From Nannochloris sp. 'desiccata' (Eukaryota; Chlorophyta; Trebouxiophyceae; Chlorellales; Chlorellaceae): DNA of 64,000 nt. The notes under the pieces are model-generated. The model ran no database searches. It was given only the letters and a program-made list of their open reading frames with translations, and had not been told where the DNA came from. Within the stretch, counting starts at the first letter, position 1, and each line of letters opens with the position of its first letter. The stretch covers positions 744,001 through 808,000 of the forward strand of contig JAGTXX020000010.1 of the NCBI GenBank assembly GCA_019044685.2. The letters are read 5' to 3'. The translations under genes and the position numbers were made by a program. This document shows positions 54,152 to 64,000 of this stretch, piece after piece.

Positions 54152-57100
54152 ATGGAAAAGTTCAATTTTAAAGACTTGGCTGCAAAAGCGCAGCAAGCCG
54201 GCACCAAACTCGCAGCACAAGTGAAAGAACAGCAACAAAAATATGCACAGAAGTCACAAGAAGGAACAGGTAGATAATTTTGATCACTTCAACTGCCCAA
54301 TTTCAAACGAAACTTAAATTCGCATTAATTATTTCTCTCTTCGATCTCTCACCCCTCCTTACCCTGCATCAATGTCTTCACAGTAGCAACTACAGATCAC
54401 CGCCCAGCGGATGAATTCGCAAGCGAAAATGAAAACGCCTTAAGACTAGTGCAGGTCCAAAACAAAGCTCTTAGAGATCGTCTCAGAGCTGCCGCAGATG
54501 AAAACGAACGCCTGAAAGACCAAGTGCATCAGCTTACTTCTAGCAGTACCCCTCGTTCCAATGGACAAGGCCTGATCAATCAAGCAGACGGTGCCGATGC
54601 TGGTAACAGTAGCTCGGTGGCGCAGCCGAGATTGGCAGCGCTGGTAGCAGAAAATGAACAGCTTAAAGAGCAGATAGCAGAATTGAAAGCTCTTGTTCGT
54701 ACAGCAGAAGAACACGCTGAAGTAGCTGATGCAGCAAGTAAACAAATCGAATTGCTTCAAGCAGAGTTGGTGAAAGAGCGAGAACAAGCTGTCCATGCTG
54801 CCGCCTCTGCTGCTGCTGCGGCTGTTGGAGCAAAGAAGAATGTTTCCGCTTCTCAAGAACAAGAGCTCATTTCTCTACAGCAAGCATTTGAAAAACTGCG
54901 AGGGGATATGGCGGTAGCTGTAGCTGCTCGTGAAGCAGCTGAAGCAGCGTCTCAGCAAGCTCAGGAAGAGATACAAGGGCTGTCGGCAACAATTATTTCA
55001 ATGAAAACCGCCCAAGCGAGCACCGAAGAAGCTGCTTCCAGCGTTGCTACTGAAACAGCTGCTGCTTTCCAGGCATCTGAACAGCTTTTTACGGAAAATG
55101 CACGTTTACAAGCTGATTTGGAGGCATTACAACAGCGTATAGAAGCTGGGCAAGAAGAAGAAAGTCAACGTAATCAAAAAATTCAAAGCCTCCAGAGTCA
55201 GTTGGAAGAGGCGATAGCTGCCAGGGAAGCAGCAACCGCAGCTGCAGCAGCAATGGAAGAAGCTGTTTCATCTATGCAAGAGTCTACTGCATCCTCTGAA
55301 GAGGATCAACGCAGAATAGCTGAACTCAAGGCTGAAGTAGAGCTCGTTAAAAAGTCCAGCGCTGCAGCGGCTGAAGCAAAAGTTCAAAAGAAGCTTCAAC
55401 TAGCTCAAGCGAGCCATGCTGCTGCTCTTGTAGAGCTAAAAAATGAACTTGAAAACCAGCACAAGGTAGAAAGTGAAGCCTTGCAAAATGAAATAGCTCG
55501 GCAAAATGCACTTGCTGCAGCGCTCGTGGAACAAGCCTCTGCTGCAGCCCAAGTTTCCATTGATGATGCTGTCTCTGCTGCTTCCGAAGAGTTAACACGC
55601 AAAATAGACAACTTAGAGTCAATTTTAAGAGCAAAAGAGGTCCATTTGGAGTCTTTACAGCAAGAGGTAGAGGCAGCTCAATCTGGCCGTGCTGCGGCTT
55701 TGGAGGAACTCCGCACTGAATTAGAGGCCCAGCACGCCCAGCACGCATCCCAAGTTGACTCTTTACAAGACCAATTGACCCGTCTGCGTAGTGAACACGC
55801 TGAAGAGGTCGATTCCCTTAGAGAAGAGACGGCAGCGCTGGAAACAAAGCTTAAAGAAGCAAAGACGGCAGGAGAGGCAACGACAGAGGCATCAGTAGAG
55901 GAAGCTGTATGGCTTCGTGAAGGTGCACAAGAACTGCAACGGCAATTAGAAGCAGCAAAAGATGAAGCTGCTGCCGCGTTGAAGGCGGTACACGCTGATA
56001 TGGCGGGTCTTAAGGAGCAATTGGTTGTATCAGAAGCAAGCTCTGCTGTCGCCATTGCAGCAGCTGTCGAGGAAGCGGAAACAAAAAGCATAGCTGAAAA
56101 AGCAGCAATATCTGAAGAATTGGCTGCTGTACAAGCTGAATTTTACCATATGCGTAGTATCTTGGAAGCAGCTGAACAGGAGGTATCTTCTTTGAAGGAA
56201 AAAGCAGCGACATTGGGCGCTGAAAAGGCTACTCTAGCTCAGCGTATCAATGAGCTTGAGGCTGCTGCTGCTGAAGCTGCTGCTTCAATGCCTTCATTTC
56301 CTCCACCACCTTCTTATGATGCTCTTCAGATTCAACACCAGGTTGACAGCCTTCTGGAAGAGAACGCTGTGGCTCTTCAGGAAGCCGCCACCGCAGCTGA
56401 ACGTGCACTTGTATCAGATGCTGCCCGTCAAGACGCCACAGAGCAACTCACTGCTGCAACTACAGCAGCTGCAGAGGAAACTTCCCGTCTTCGAGCTGAT
56501 ATCGACGCAGCCCATCAACGTATTGCTGAGCTAGAAGCCTCTTTGGCCATTGCAGCAGCGGCAACAACGATTCCAACAAGGGGAACTGCATTCGGGGCAG
56601 CGGAGATCGGTGGGGAAAATCTGGATCACCTTCAACAGCATCAAACAGGGGAGAGGCAGTCAGTTATTGAACGGGCAGGCAGTGGGATGAGTGCCGTCAC
56701 ATTGTCTCCGCCAGTAAGCCCTGGTAGTGGCGGTACTGGAAGGGGTATTGCTAGCCTTGGTAGTGCCCCGATGGTTCCACACCACCGTCGAGATCCTTCA
56801 TATTCTTCTGAAATTGAACCCATGGCTACGAGTTTAGATGACGCTGAAGGAGGTACTAGAGAAGAGGAAGATAATGGAAATGCTGTTGCTGCTGCTAAAG
56901 CTGTTAGTCCGACAGCAGGATCATCATCAGGCTTGCCACCACTCCCTCGGTCGGTGTCGGTGTCTGCCGGCCCCCTTGCTCCACCACCAGGCATTATTCT
57001 CAACGCTGGTGCATCTTTAGAAGACCATATTCGAGTCCTAGAAGCTGAATTAAATGATAGTGAACGTACCCATGCCTTGAGAGATACCGCAACTGCAGTG

Positions 57101-57391
57101 TTAAAAGAGGAGATTGCTGAGTTAAGGAGACAACAAAAAAGAGCGGAAGTTGATATAGATTATTTAAAAGCGGTTTTAGTAGAGAGTTTTGCTTCTGGTG
57201 AGTTGAATTCACAAAGTCATATGCTGCCTGTGTTGGCACGGTTGTTGCAGTTTAGTCCGAAAGATATGGAACGAGCTTTGGCTGGGAAAACGGGCGCTGG
57301 CGGGAGTGGTGGAGGAGCGGGAGATGCATTATCTTCTGCCTCTGCTGCTGCTAATGCGTTGTTTACTCGATGGTCATCGACGACTCCTTAG
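54152..57391 (+). CDS. Golgin-like long coiled-coil protein with C-terminal GRIP domain
   Basis: Exons 54152-54269 and 54384-57391 join in phase 1 (114-bp intron) to give 1,041 residues. The start MEKFNFKDLAAKAQQAGTKL forms an amphipathic N-terminus. Residues about 65-780 are almost uninterrupted Ala/Glu/Gln coiled coil. A Ser/Pro/Gly-rich linker (LPPLPRSVSVSAGPLAPPPG) precedes a C-terminal segment with GRIP features: EVDIDYLKAVLVESFASGEL with the key Tyr, then MLPVLARLLQFSPKDMERAL. GRIP domains bind ARL1-GTP at the trans-Golgi, so this is a probable vesicle tether; note the ZW10 tether subunit in the same window. It ends with a Gly/Ala tail of about 40 residues. Confidence 0.85.
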
Positions 57392-57763
57392 TTGTGATTG
57401 TATGTATGTTTAACATGAAAGTGACAATAGAGTAAGCAGGAGGCTGACAGACAGTAATAAGACTCGCTGGAATTGAAGGACGCGCAAGGTCTTCTAGTTG
57501 AAGGTGGTTAGAAGAAAGTTGGTTGGTTGTGCTCTCGAGCATAAAATAGGCAGTATACAAACTTAATTGCTTCATTTAAGCATCACATGTATTTTTAAAG
57601 ACATTATATTTATTGGGTTGAGCTTACTTGCACGTCAATGTTTGCATTTAGACGAGATCTTAAGCATTGAATTTCGAGATTCTGAACGATTATGCATCAA
57701 AGCACCTTGTATGGTTGATTGAAGTTGTTGGTTTAATTAATTAAAAATCATAGAAAACCCAGT
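57392..57763. other. Intergenic region, golgin to helicase
   Basis: AT-rich, no gene seen; golgin 3' UTR and helicase promoter. Confidence 0.45.
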
Positions 57764-59601
57764 ATGCGATTTGTAGCGCGGGTAGGTTGAGTCAAAACTG
57801 CAAAGTTCGTTAATCGCATGTTGCCCGCCATGGCTTGAATTCAGCATGTTTACAAATTCTCATTCTACCTGTACAGGTCTCTATTGAGCATGGAGATGCT
57901 GGTGGACGAGAAATGCATCCCCAATCGGCCCGCGACGTTGGTATTGATCTGGTGCAAGGAGACGACGGCATTCCAATGCTCAGCCTAGCGATGAAACCCA
58001 AAGACATGACCATTCCAGTCCGAGCACCCGTGTGCCTATACACCCACCGTATCTCTGCAGGGCAGCTAGGTATGAGATTCCTTAGGTATAAGCAGAATGT
58101 ATACGACAGAGTTGAGAAAACTGTACAGATTACAATCACAACAGACGACATTGACTCTCTCACCGGTCTAGCGAAAATGCTGGATAAAGCGCTGCTCATG
58201 GGCAGACGTAATGGTAGTGGCGCAATTGGTAAGCTTGCACACCGCAGACCATTATCTTCTAGACCAGTCAATTGTTCTTTCGCTCCAGTAGGAAGCGGGG
58301 GTGCGTTTTCTATCGTTGGGAAACAGCAACGACCCTCCGTCTTGGCCGACACTGAAGACCTCCCTCCACTAAGCGATGAACAACAAAATGCTTTAAATAT
58401 GATAAAATCTGGAAAGAGTATATTCTTTACTGGATGCGCTGGTACGGGAAAGAGTTTATTAATCAAACATATAACCGGAGCGATACCTGAGGTGGATGTG
58501 ACTGGTACGACTGGCTTGGCTGGCTGTTTACTCGGCGGTACCACCATCAATGCCTGGTCTGGACTCGGTCGTGCAGAGGGGAGCTTCGACACTATAGTGC
58601 GGAACGCCTCAAGAGGAGAGTCTGGTCAACGGTGGCGCAGGTGTCAAGCTTTAATTATTGATGAAATATCAATGATGGATGGCGCATTTTTTGATTTATT
58701 AGAGGCAGTGGCGCGTAAAGTACGTGGAAATTCACGTCCTTTTGGAGGGATTCAGCTAATCTTATCAGGAGATTTCCATCAGTTGCCTCCTGTAGTGAAA
58801 GACCAGCTTACTCGCAAATTTACGTTTGAGTCGGAGTCATGGCAACGCTGTATTCAAGCCAGTGTGCAGCTTACGCAGGTGTTTAGACAAAATGATAGTG
58901 ATTTTATTGATATTTTAGCAGAGATTCGGGCTGGAACTGCCCCGGAAAGCACGCTACGAGCTCTTCTCGCTCGCTGTGCTGCTCCGCTTGAACTCGAAGA
59001 TGGAATTCTGCCAACGCAATTACTTACCCACAGAGCCGATGTAGATGCTATCAACGACCGGCAACTTAACTCTCTTGAAGGGAATGTCATTAGTTTCACT
59101 GCTCAAGACTCGGGGGATACCGCTGCGTTACAAGCAGCCTGCCCTGCGCCTCGCACGTTACGTCTTAAAGTTGGCGCTCAGGTCATGCTCACCCGAAATT
59201 TGAGTTCTCGCCAAGGCTTGGTAAATGGAGCGCGTGGTGTAGTGGAAAAATTCACCCCCAGCGGTCTTCCTGTTGTAAAATTTGCTCGTGGTGGTGAGTC
59301 TATGACGATTGGAAGGGAGAGGTATAGTATTAGGCAAGGTGGAGAAGATGCTGGAGTGCGGTCTCAGATCCCTTTAGCTTTAGCCTGGGCTGTGACTGTC
59401 CATAAAAGTCAAGGTTTGACTTTAGATAGAGTAGAAGTTTCTTTAGATAGAGCGTTCGAAGCTGGTATGGCATACGTTGCACTGAGTCGGGCACGAAATT
59501 TAGAAGGTCTGAGGATAGTTGGGAGTATTGCCAGTGCTGCGCTGCGTGCTGACCCAAAGGTCGCTGCCTTCTATGCCAAACTTAAATGCCGGGAAAACTA
59601 G
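57764..59601 (+). CDS. PIF1: PIF1-like 5'-3' DNA helicase
   Basis: Main exon 57877-59601. A probable first exon, 57764-57781 (MRFVAR), joins it in phase 0 across a 95-bp intron, giving 580 residues. SF1B motifs in order: SDEQQNALNMI and Walker A FTGCAGTGKSLL, Ia TGTTGLAGCLLGGTTINAWSG, Walker B ALIIDEISMMDGAFFDLLEA, III ILSGDFHQLPPV, IV QLTQVFRQND, then MLTRNLSSRQGLVNGARGVV (PIF1 signature), V VTVHKSQGLTLDRVEV and VI MAYVALSRARNLEGL. PIF1 helicases unwind G-quadruplexes, Okazaki flaps and telomerase-DNA hybrids, in nucleus or mitochondria. About 190 residues before the helicase core (GIDLVQGDDGIPMLSLAMKP) have no known domain. The first exon is the least certain part. Confidence 0.92.
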
Positions 59602-59702
59602 ATTAATTTTCGATTGATTACTTCATGTACCATTTCTTCTAAGAAAACATAAGAATAATTTTAACAACAAAGTACCGATTTCATAAGACATAGCAAAAGG
59701 CT

Positions 59703-59722
59703 AAAACAAAACAAAACAAAAC
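59703..59722. repeat. (AAAAC)4 microsatellite
   Basis: Perfect pentanucleotide repeat in the 225-bp gap between the convergent PIF1 and IDH stops. Confidence 0.9.
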
Positions 59723-59826
59723 AAAAAGACGGCGGGAGCTAGCGGGAAATTAGATCATCATAAAGAAAGAGTGCACTGGCATATTGATATCAATCAATGT
59801 ATTGATTGTTCCACTGGCCGACTCAG

Positions 59827-61089
59827 TTAATCATCTAATTTAGAGATAATAGCTCCAGTAAACGCATTCGTTCCACTCTTCCCTCCCAAATCCCGGGTCA
59901 AATATTTACCCTCAGCAATAGTTCCCAAGGTTGCTTTTTCAATACGCTCTGCATGCTTTGCTAAATTCAAATGCCTCAACATCATCACACCAGATAAAAC
60001 TAACGCAGTGGGATTTGCCATATCTTTACCTACAATATCAGGAGCAGTACCGTGTACTGCTTCCATTACGGCAAGTCCATTGGCCCCGATGTTGCCAGAC
60101 GGGGTCAAACCAAGGCCGCCAATTAAACCGGCACAGAGATCTGAAATAATATCTCCATACAGATTTGGCATACACATGACATCAAACTGAGTGGGCTTTG
60201 TTACCAATTGCATACACGTATTATCCACAATCATTTCCTCGTACTTAATATGTGGATACTTCTCGGAAACTTCCCGGCAACATTTGATAAACAATCCGTC
60301 GGCAAGCTTCATAATATTTGCTTTATGCACCGCTGTGACTTTCTTCCGATTGTGTTTATCAGCATAGGCGAATGCAAACTCAGCGACACGGGTAGATGCT
60401 TGCCTGGTAATGACTTTAAGGGACTCTACAACACCGGGAACGACTTCGTGCTCAAGGCCAGAATACTCACCCTCGGTGTTTTCACGGATCGTCACAAGGT
60501 TTATATCGTCATATCGAGTTTTATATCCAGGGATAGATAAACAGGGGCGGACGTTCGCATACAATTGCAATTCTTTACGTAACGTCAAGTTTAGGGATCG
60601 AAATCCTTTACCGATGGGCGTGGCCATGGGTCCTTTGAGTCCAATTCTATTTTTCAAGACAGAATCGAGATTTTCTCGAGAGACGTAGGAATTCGTGCGA
60701 GGATCTACTTCTTTACCGATGATTTGAACGTCCCATTCGATGGGAGCTTCAGCTGCAGCGAAGATTTTTTGAACTGCCTCGGCAATCTCAGGGCCGATAC
60801 CTTTATGAATTTAGGGGGAAAGGAGACAAGACATGAGAAGTTGGAAATTTTTTCAAATGGCGGTGGTGGTTAATTTTAATTGATACTTTATTTCGAGTGT
60901 TAACTAGGTCTAGAAACTGGATTCACTGCAAGTTACTAGTTCATTGAATAACAATGGCTTAACAATCGTACCATCTCCAGGGAATAAGGTGGCAGTGATG
61001 GGCTTGGTGCTATACAGTCTCGCCGCCGTGGTGGCTTCGGCAGCCCCAGTGAGGGAGCGCACCATAGCACTAGCTGCAATGCGCTGCAT
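59827..61089 (-). CDS. IDH: Mitochondrial NAD-dependent isocitrate dehydrogenase, catalytic-type subunit
   Basis: Exons 61089-60972 and 60800-59827 join in phase 1 (171-bp intron, splitting the GDGIGPE motif) to give 363 residues, the usual IDH3 size. Exon 1 is a mitochondrial presequence ([20 protein letters not shown]) ending at TATLFPGDG. Substrate and metal residues are present: [74 protein letters not shown] and [20 protein letters not shown]. These agree with catalytic rather than regulatory subunits, especially the [10 protein letters not shown] and GYKTRYDD blocks. It converts isocitrate to 2-oxoglutarate in the TCA cycle. Divergent from cytochrome c across 400 bp. Confidence 0.95.
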
Positions 61090-61489
61090 TTTGGTGCGTA
61101 TACTAGATGATTATGAGAAAGAATGGCGGGACTTGGCGATAAACCAAGCTGGTAATACGCTTATAATATAGCAAGGGTTGGGATGCAAGGTCAAAAGATG
61201 TAAAAGACTAAAGGGCAGAGAAACGGATGGGTGGTCTGCGATTTGCCGACAAGAACCTCAGTTGAAACGATTATATATAAAGGAATGCACTGATGTTCTC
61301 AGGATGTGTGACATTAGAAGGGAAGCCCTGGGTCTTTTATTAATCGGGTTTTGAATCAAAACGTCATGCTGCAGTCAGCACCATCATACCTTAACCCTAT
61401 TTGTTTCCCATATTGGGCTCATCTGTTTGCACTAGGCGCTGTATTTGGCCTCGGAATTGCTATATTTCAATACCAAATCTAAAATCAAA
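61090..61489. promoter_or_regulatory. Divergent promoter region, IDH / cytochrome c
   Basis: Non-coding. TATATAAA at 61274-61281 lies about midway. The two products both serve mitochondrial respiration, so shared regulation is plausible but not shown. Confidence 0.4.
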
Positions 61490-62094
61490 ATGTCTACCTT
61501 TGCTGAAGCTCCGGCTGGCGATGCTGCCAAGGGCGCCAAGATTTTCAAGACCAAGTACGTCTTTTAAGCCATGTTCAAGGCCCCAAGCCTTTCAAATATT
61601 CCTCTGTCTCCCCACTATTTTTATTTTCATCATACAATTCTCCTACCTCACAAGTTCCTCCCACCTTTTAATTTCTCGGTTCTATCTTCTCCCTCGTACC
61701 ATTCGACTAACCTTGTTTTTCTTCTACAGGTGCGCACAATGCCACGTCGCTGAAAAGGGTGGTGGTCACAAGCAGGGCCCTAATCTTGGCGGCATCTTTG
61801 GCCGCACTTCTGGCCAGGCTGAAGGATATTCTTATAGCAAAGCGAACAAGGAGAAGGGTGTCTTGTGGGCAGAGGATACACTGTATGACTACCTTTTAAA
61901 CCCTAAGAAGTATATTCCTGGAACCAAGATGGTCTTCGCTGGTCTTAAAAAGCCAGAGGTACGTAAAGAGAAATTTAATAATTGAACCGTCCTTATGTTC
62001 TAGTCTTTTAGACGAGATGCTGACTTTATGTGTTTCAATTTATTTGCAGGATCGTGCTGATTTGATTGCTTTCTTGAAGCAATCCACTGCGTAA
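61490..62094 (+). CDS. CYC: Cytochrome c
   Basis: Exons 61490-61554, 61730-61958 and 62050-62094 (phases 2 and 0; introns of 175 and 91 bp) give 112 residues, as in plants. The heme site CAQCH occupies residues 23-27, split from the preceding Lys by intron 1. Plant-like N-terminal extension ([20 protein letters not shown]), then [20 protein letters not shown] and the Met-ligand loop [20 protein letters not shown]. It carries electrons from complex III to cytochrome oxidase in the intermembrane space. Codon use is biased as in other highly expressed genes here. Confidence 0.98.
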
Positions 62095-62512
62095 TGATTC
62101 TCTTCGCTATTTTGGGGGGAAGTTATGCTTTTTACTCCTTTTTCTTTTTGAGTTCAGTCGGGGGCGGTGGTTGTTTGAGAAAGAAATTTTTCCTCCTCCC
62201 CTCCTTTATTAGCTGAGCGGAAGGGGCACTAAAATCAGTTAGAAGCCTTCTGACGCAAAGAAAAGTAAGAGTAAAAACGTGCTGACGTCATTTTAATCGA
62301 TTCTTTTATCTTTTGTTTTCTTTTTTGATGTTTAACAAATTATTTTTCACCTCGACATTGACAACATCAACAAAAGGCAACAGCAGAACTTTAAGAAATT
62401 CTATAGAATAAAACGACATTCTGCAAATTAAGAGATAGAGTCCCTTAACTTCCTCTACTACGCAAATATATATCGATAGTAAAGGTATATTTGGGCTCAA
62501 AGGTAGAGATTT
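62095..62512. other. Convergent intergenic region, cytochrome c / dynein chain
   Basis: No gene seen; T-rich 3' UTR sequence of cytochrome c and the 3' UTR of the dynein chain. Confidence 0.5.
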
Positions 62513-62926
62513 TCAAATACGAGATGGAGAGGCAATCGGCCTGGGAACATAGACCCAATCAGCCTCCGCTGCCCGGCATGCTGAAGCCACCGTTATTACT
62601 TTATTTAAATGCTCTCTTTGCAGGGCTGTAGCTTTACGTGCCTTCTCTTCACTTGTTTCTTCTGTAGACGCAGCAGAAGTAGCAGAGGAAGAAGAGGAAA
62701 GACTGTCTCCAGAGTGTTGAGTGGGAGGAGCCGGGCGTCTTCTTTCTCCGACACGGCCAGCACCTGCTGCTGTTGATCCTTTGCTGGAAGGTGGTTGTGG
62801 AGGTTTTCTGAGATTTGGAGACAGCTTGAAGCATGTAATGCCACCTCTGCAATAAGATAATTACTCAAAGAATAGTCAGTCAGCAAAGCGATTACTTTAT
62901 AAAAAAAACAAAAAGCAGCATCGGTC

Positions 62927-62969
<43 letters not shown>

Positions 62970-63999
62970 TTTTTCATTTATATTCTTACTTTTCATCTCC
63001 AACAAGGAGGACTGGTGCGGTTGAGCTAAACGCCAATTTCGTCAATTTCACTTTCTGTGTGACTTTTTGTTTGCACAAAGGCCAGTCCATGCTATGTGCC
63101 AGATCATAGACGAGCACCCGGCCAGATTCAGTGGCTGCGGCAAAGACGGTGGAAGAGGTAGGAGACCAAGCAGCATCGCCTACAGGACCCCCAAGATCAA
63201 ACACAAGCACCGCGTGTTGTGGCGTCGTCGAGTCCCAGATACGAACAGTCCAATCAGCAGAGGCTGTCAAAAACATTGTAGGATGGAATGGGTTCCACTG
63301 TGCTGTGTAAATAGAAGATCCATGCCCAGAATAAACATCTGTGCAGCCGTGTTCTACCCCGATATCGAGGCAATACCGGAGCGCATCACCTTCTTGGGTG
63401 CCTATTAACACGGTAGAAGGGTGGGTTGGGTGTGTATCCATACTTGAAACAGCAGCACAAGTATAACTAGACGCACTGCCATCAGCAATAGTGCCAGTCT
63501 CTTTAGAGAAAAGCGACAGGTCGGCGAAGTTTGAAGTTGAAGTTGAAGATGCAGTATCACCTCCAGATGATGCAGTTGATTTCCTCTTAGGCAGATGTAT
63601 TTTTTCACTTAAATAGAGTTCTTTACTTGCTTCAAGCTCCCAGGTTACCAGACTGCCATCTGACGAAACAGCCTGAAATCGAAGAGGCAGAGGACCGGCA
63701 ACGGCTGCTGGGATCCACCGAACCTGCCATACTGCCTCCCTATGCCGCTCAGCCACAGAGCACGATGCTTTAATCCGTGGATTTGCCACGTTGGAAATGT
63801 CTATTACGTGAACGCTCCCATCGAGGCATCCAATGGCGAGTAAATAAGTCAACGTTGGGTGGAAAGCTAAAGAAAGAACAGAGGAAGAAAGTGGAACTTC
63901 ACATTCTGGTTGACCTGCATCGGATAAAGTGTGACAGCACACAATACCATTGAATGGTTGACCAGGATCAAATGATCCGTAACCTGCTGCGAAGAGCGT
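62513..63999 (-). CDS. Axonemal-type dynein intermediate chain, C-terminal part (5' end outside window)
   Basis: The frame enters from the right edge (TLFAAGYGSFDPGQPFNGIV and onwards) and runs to the donor at 62990; the last exon is 62846-62513, joined in phase 2 across a 143-bp intron. WD40 blades are clear: VLSLAFHPTLTYLLAIGCLD with SVHVIDI; AVWQVRWIPA with VTWEL; YTAQWNPFHPTMFLTASADW with TVRIWD; GDAAWSPTSSTVFAAATESG with VLVYDL; and LTKLAFSSTAPVLLVGDEKG ending ITCFKLSPNLRKPP after the splice. The FAAGYGSFD entry and SPNLRK end recall outer-arm IC1/DNAI1. A Ser/Thr-rich tail follows. The product assembles into dynein arms of motile flagella. Confidence 0.88.
62927..62973. repeat. (TTTA)n microsatellite in dynein-chain intron
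   Basis: About eleven uninterrupted TTTA units fill one third of the 143-bp last intron. Confidence 0.95.
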
Positions 64000-64000
64000 A

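Noticed and set aside
62927..62973. CRISPR-like or telomere-like array
   Set aside because: Simple four-base microsatellite without spacers; no telomere repeat and the genome is eukaryotic.
24..63999. Reassigned TAG codon (Gln, as in some green algae)
   Set aside because: At least five conserved genes end naturally at TAG with no sensible continuation, so TAG is a stop here.

Overview
The window is nuclear DNA of a photosynthetic, flagellated eukaryote, most likely a green-lineage alga. I do not assign a species. The evidence is as follows. Genes are split by short canonical GT-AG introns, mostly 70-175 bp. A plant-type p300/CBP acetyltransferase is present (TAZ-PHD-HAT-ZZ-TAZ, no bromodomain). 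So are a K+-independent H+-pumping pyrophosphatase, a twin-arginine lumenal-type FKBP, an organelle-targeted soluble pyrophosphatase and a RAP-domain organelle RNA factor. The right edge carries an axonemal-type dynein intermediate chain, so the organism builds motile cilia. TGTAA, the polyadenylation signal familiar from green algae, lies shortly after many stop codons. About 28 genes are recognisable. Exon coordinates are my own splice calls; frame was checked across every junction.

Layout. 1-2.6 kb: an edge fragment, a 2-oxoglutarate oxygenase and a two-S1-domain SR-type RNA-binding protein. 2.7-7.0 kb is the accessory part: a broken Crypton-like tyrosine recombinase (frameshift plus in-frame TAG) and a four-exon P-loop ATPase cut by one in-frame TAG. 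7.0-8.5 kb is gene-free and holds a copy of a short dispersed repeat. 8.5-20 kb: ZW10, H+-PPase, a coiled-coil protein, a U1-type zinc-finger protein and a bZIP-like factor. 20-30 kb: ITPK1, ribosomal protein eL33, an MFSD6-like transporter and a kinesin-12-like motor. 29.6-43.8 kb: the HAC-type acetyltransferase, a dual-specificity phosphatase, lumenal FKBP, MaoC hydratase, RAP protein and CDC123. 44-52 kb: an AT-hook coiled-coil protein, soluble PPase, a CCoAOMT-like methyltransferase, a single-pass membrane protein recalling Na,K-ATPase beta subunits, and a protein joining an SRP54-M-like region to a SEC-C-like tail. 52-64 kb: ATG4, a GRIP golgin, a PIF1-like helicase, NAD-isocitrate dehydrogenase, cytochrome c and the dynein intermediate chain.

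Genes mostly alternate in strand. Ten head-to-head pairs share intergenic starts (nine separated by about 220-500 bp, the tenth by 1.4 kb across the gene-free stretch), and many convergent pairs have 3' ends only 40-330 bp apart. The content is mainly housekeeping: membrane traffic (ZW10, golgin), autophagy (ATG4), respiration (IDH and cytochrome c from one divergent promoter region), phosphate metabolism (two pyrophosphatases), chromatin and cytoskeleton. The most unusual items are the recombinase relic, the TAG-interrupted ATPase, the beta-subunit-like protein and the M-domain/SEC-C-like protein.
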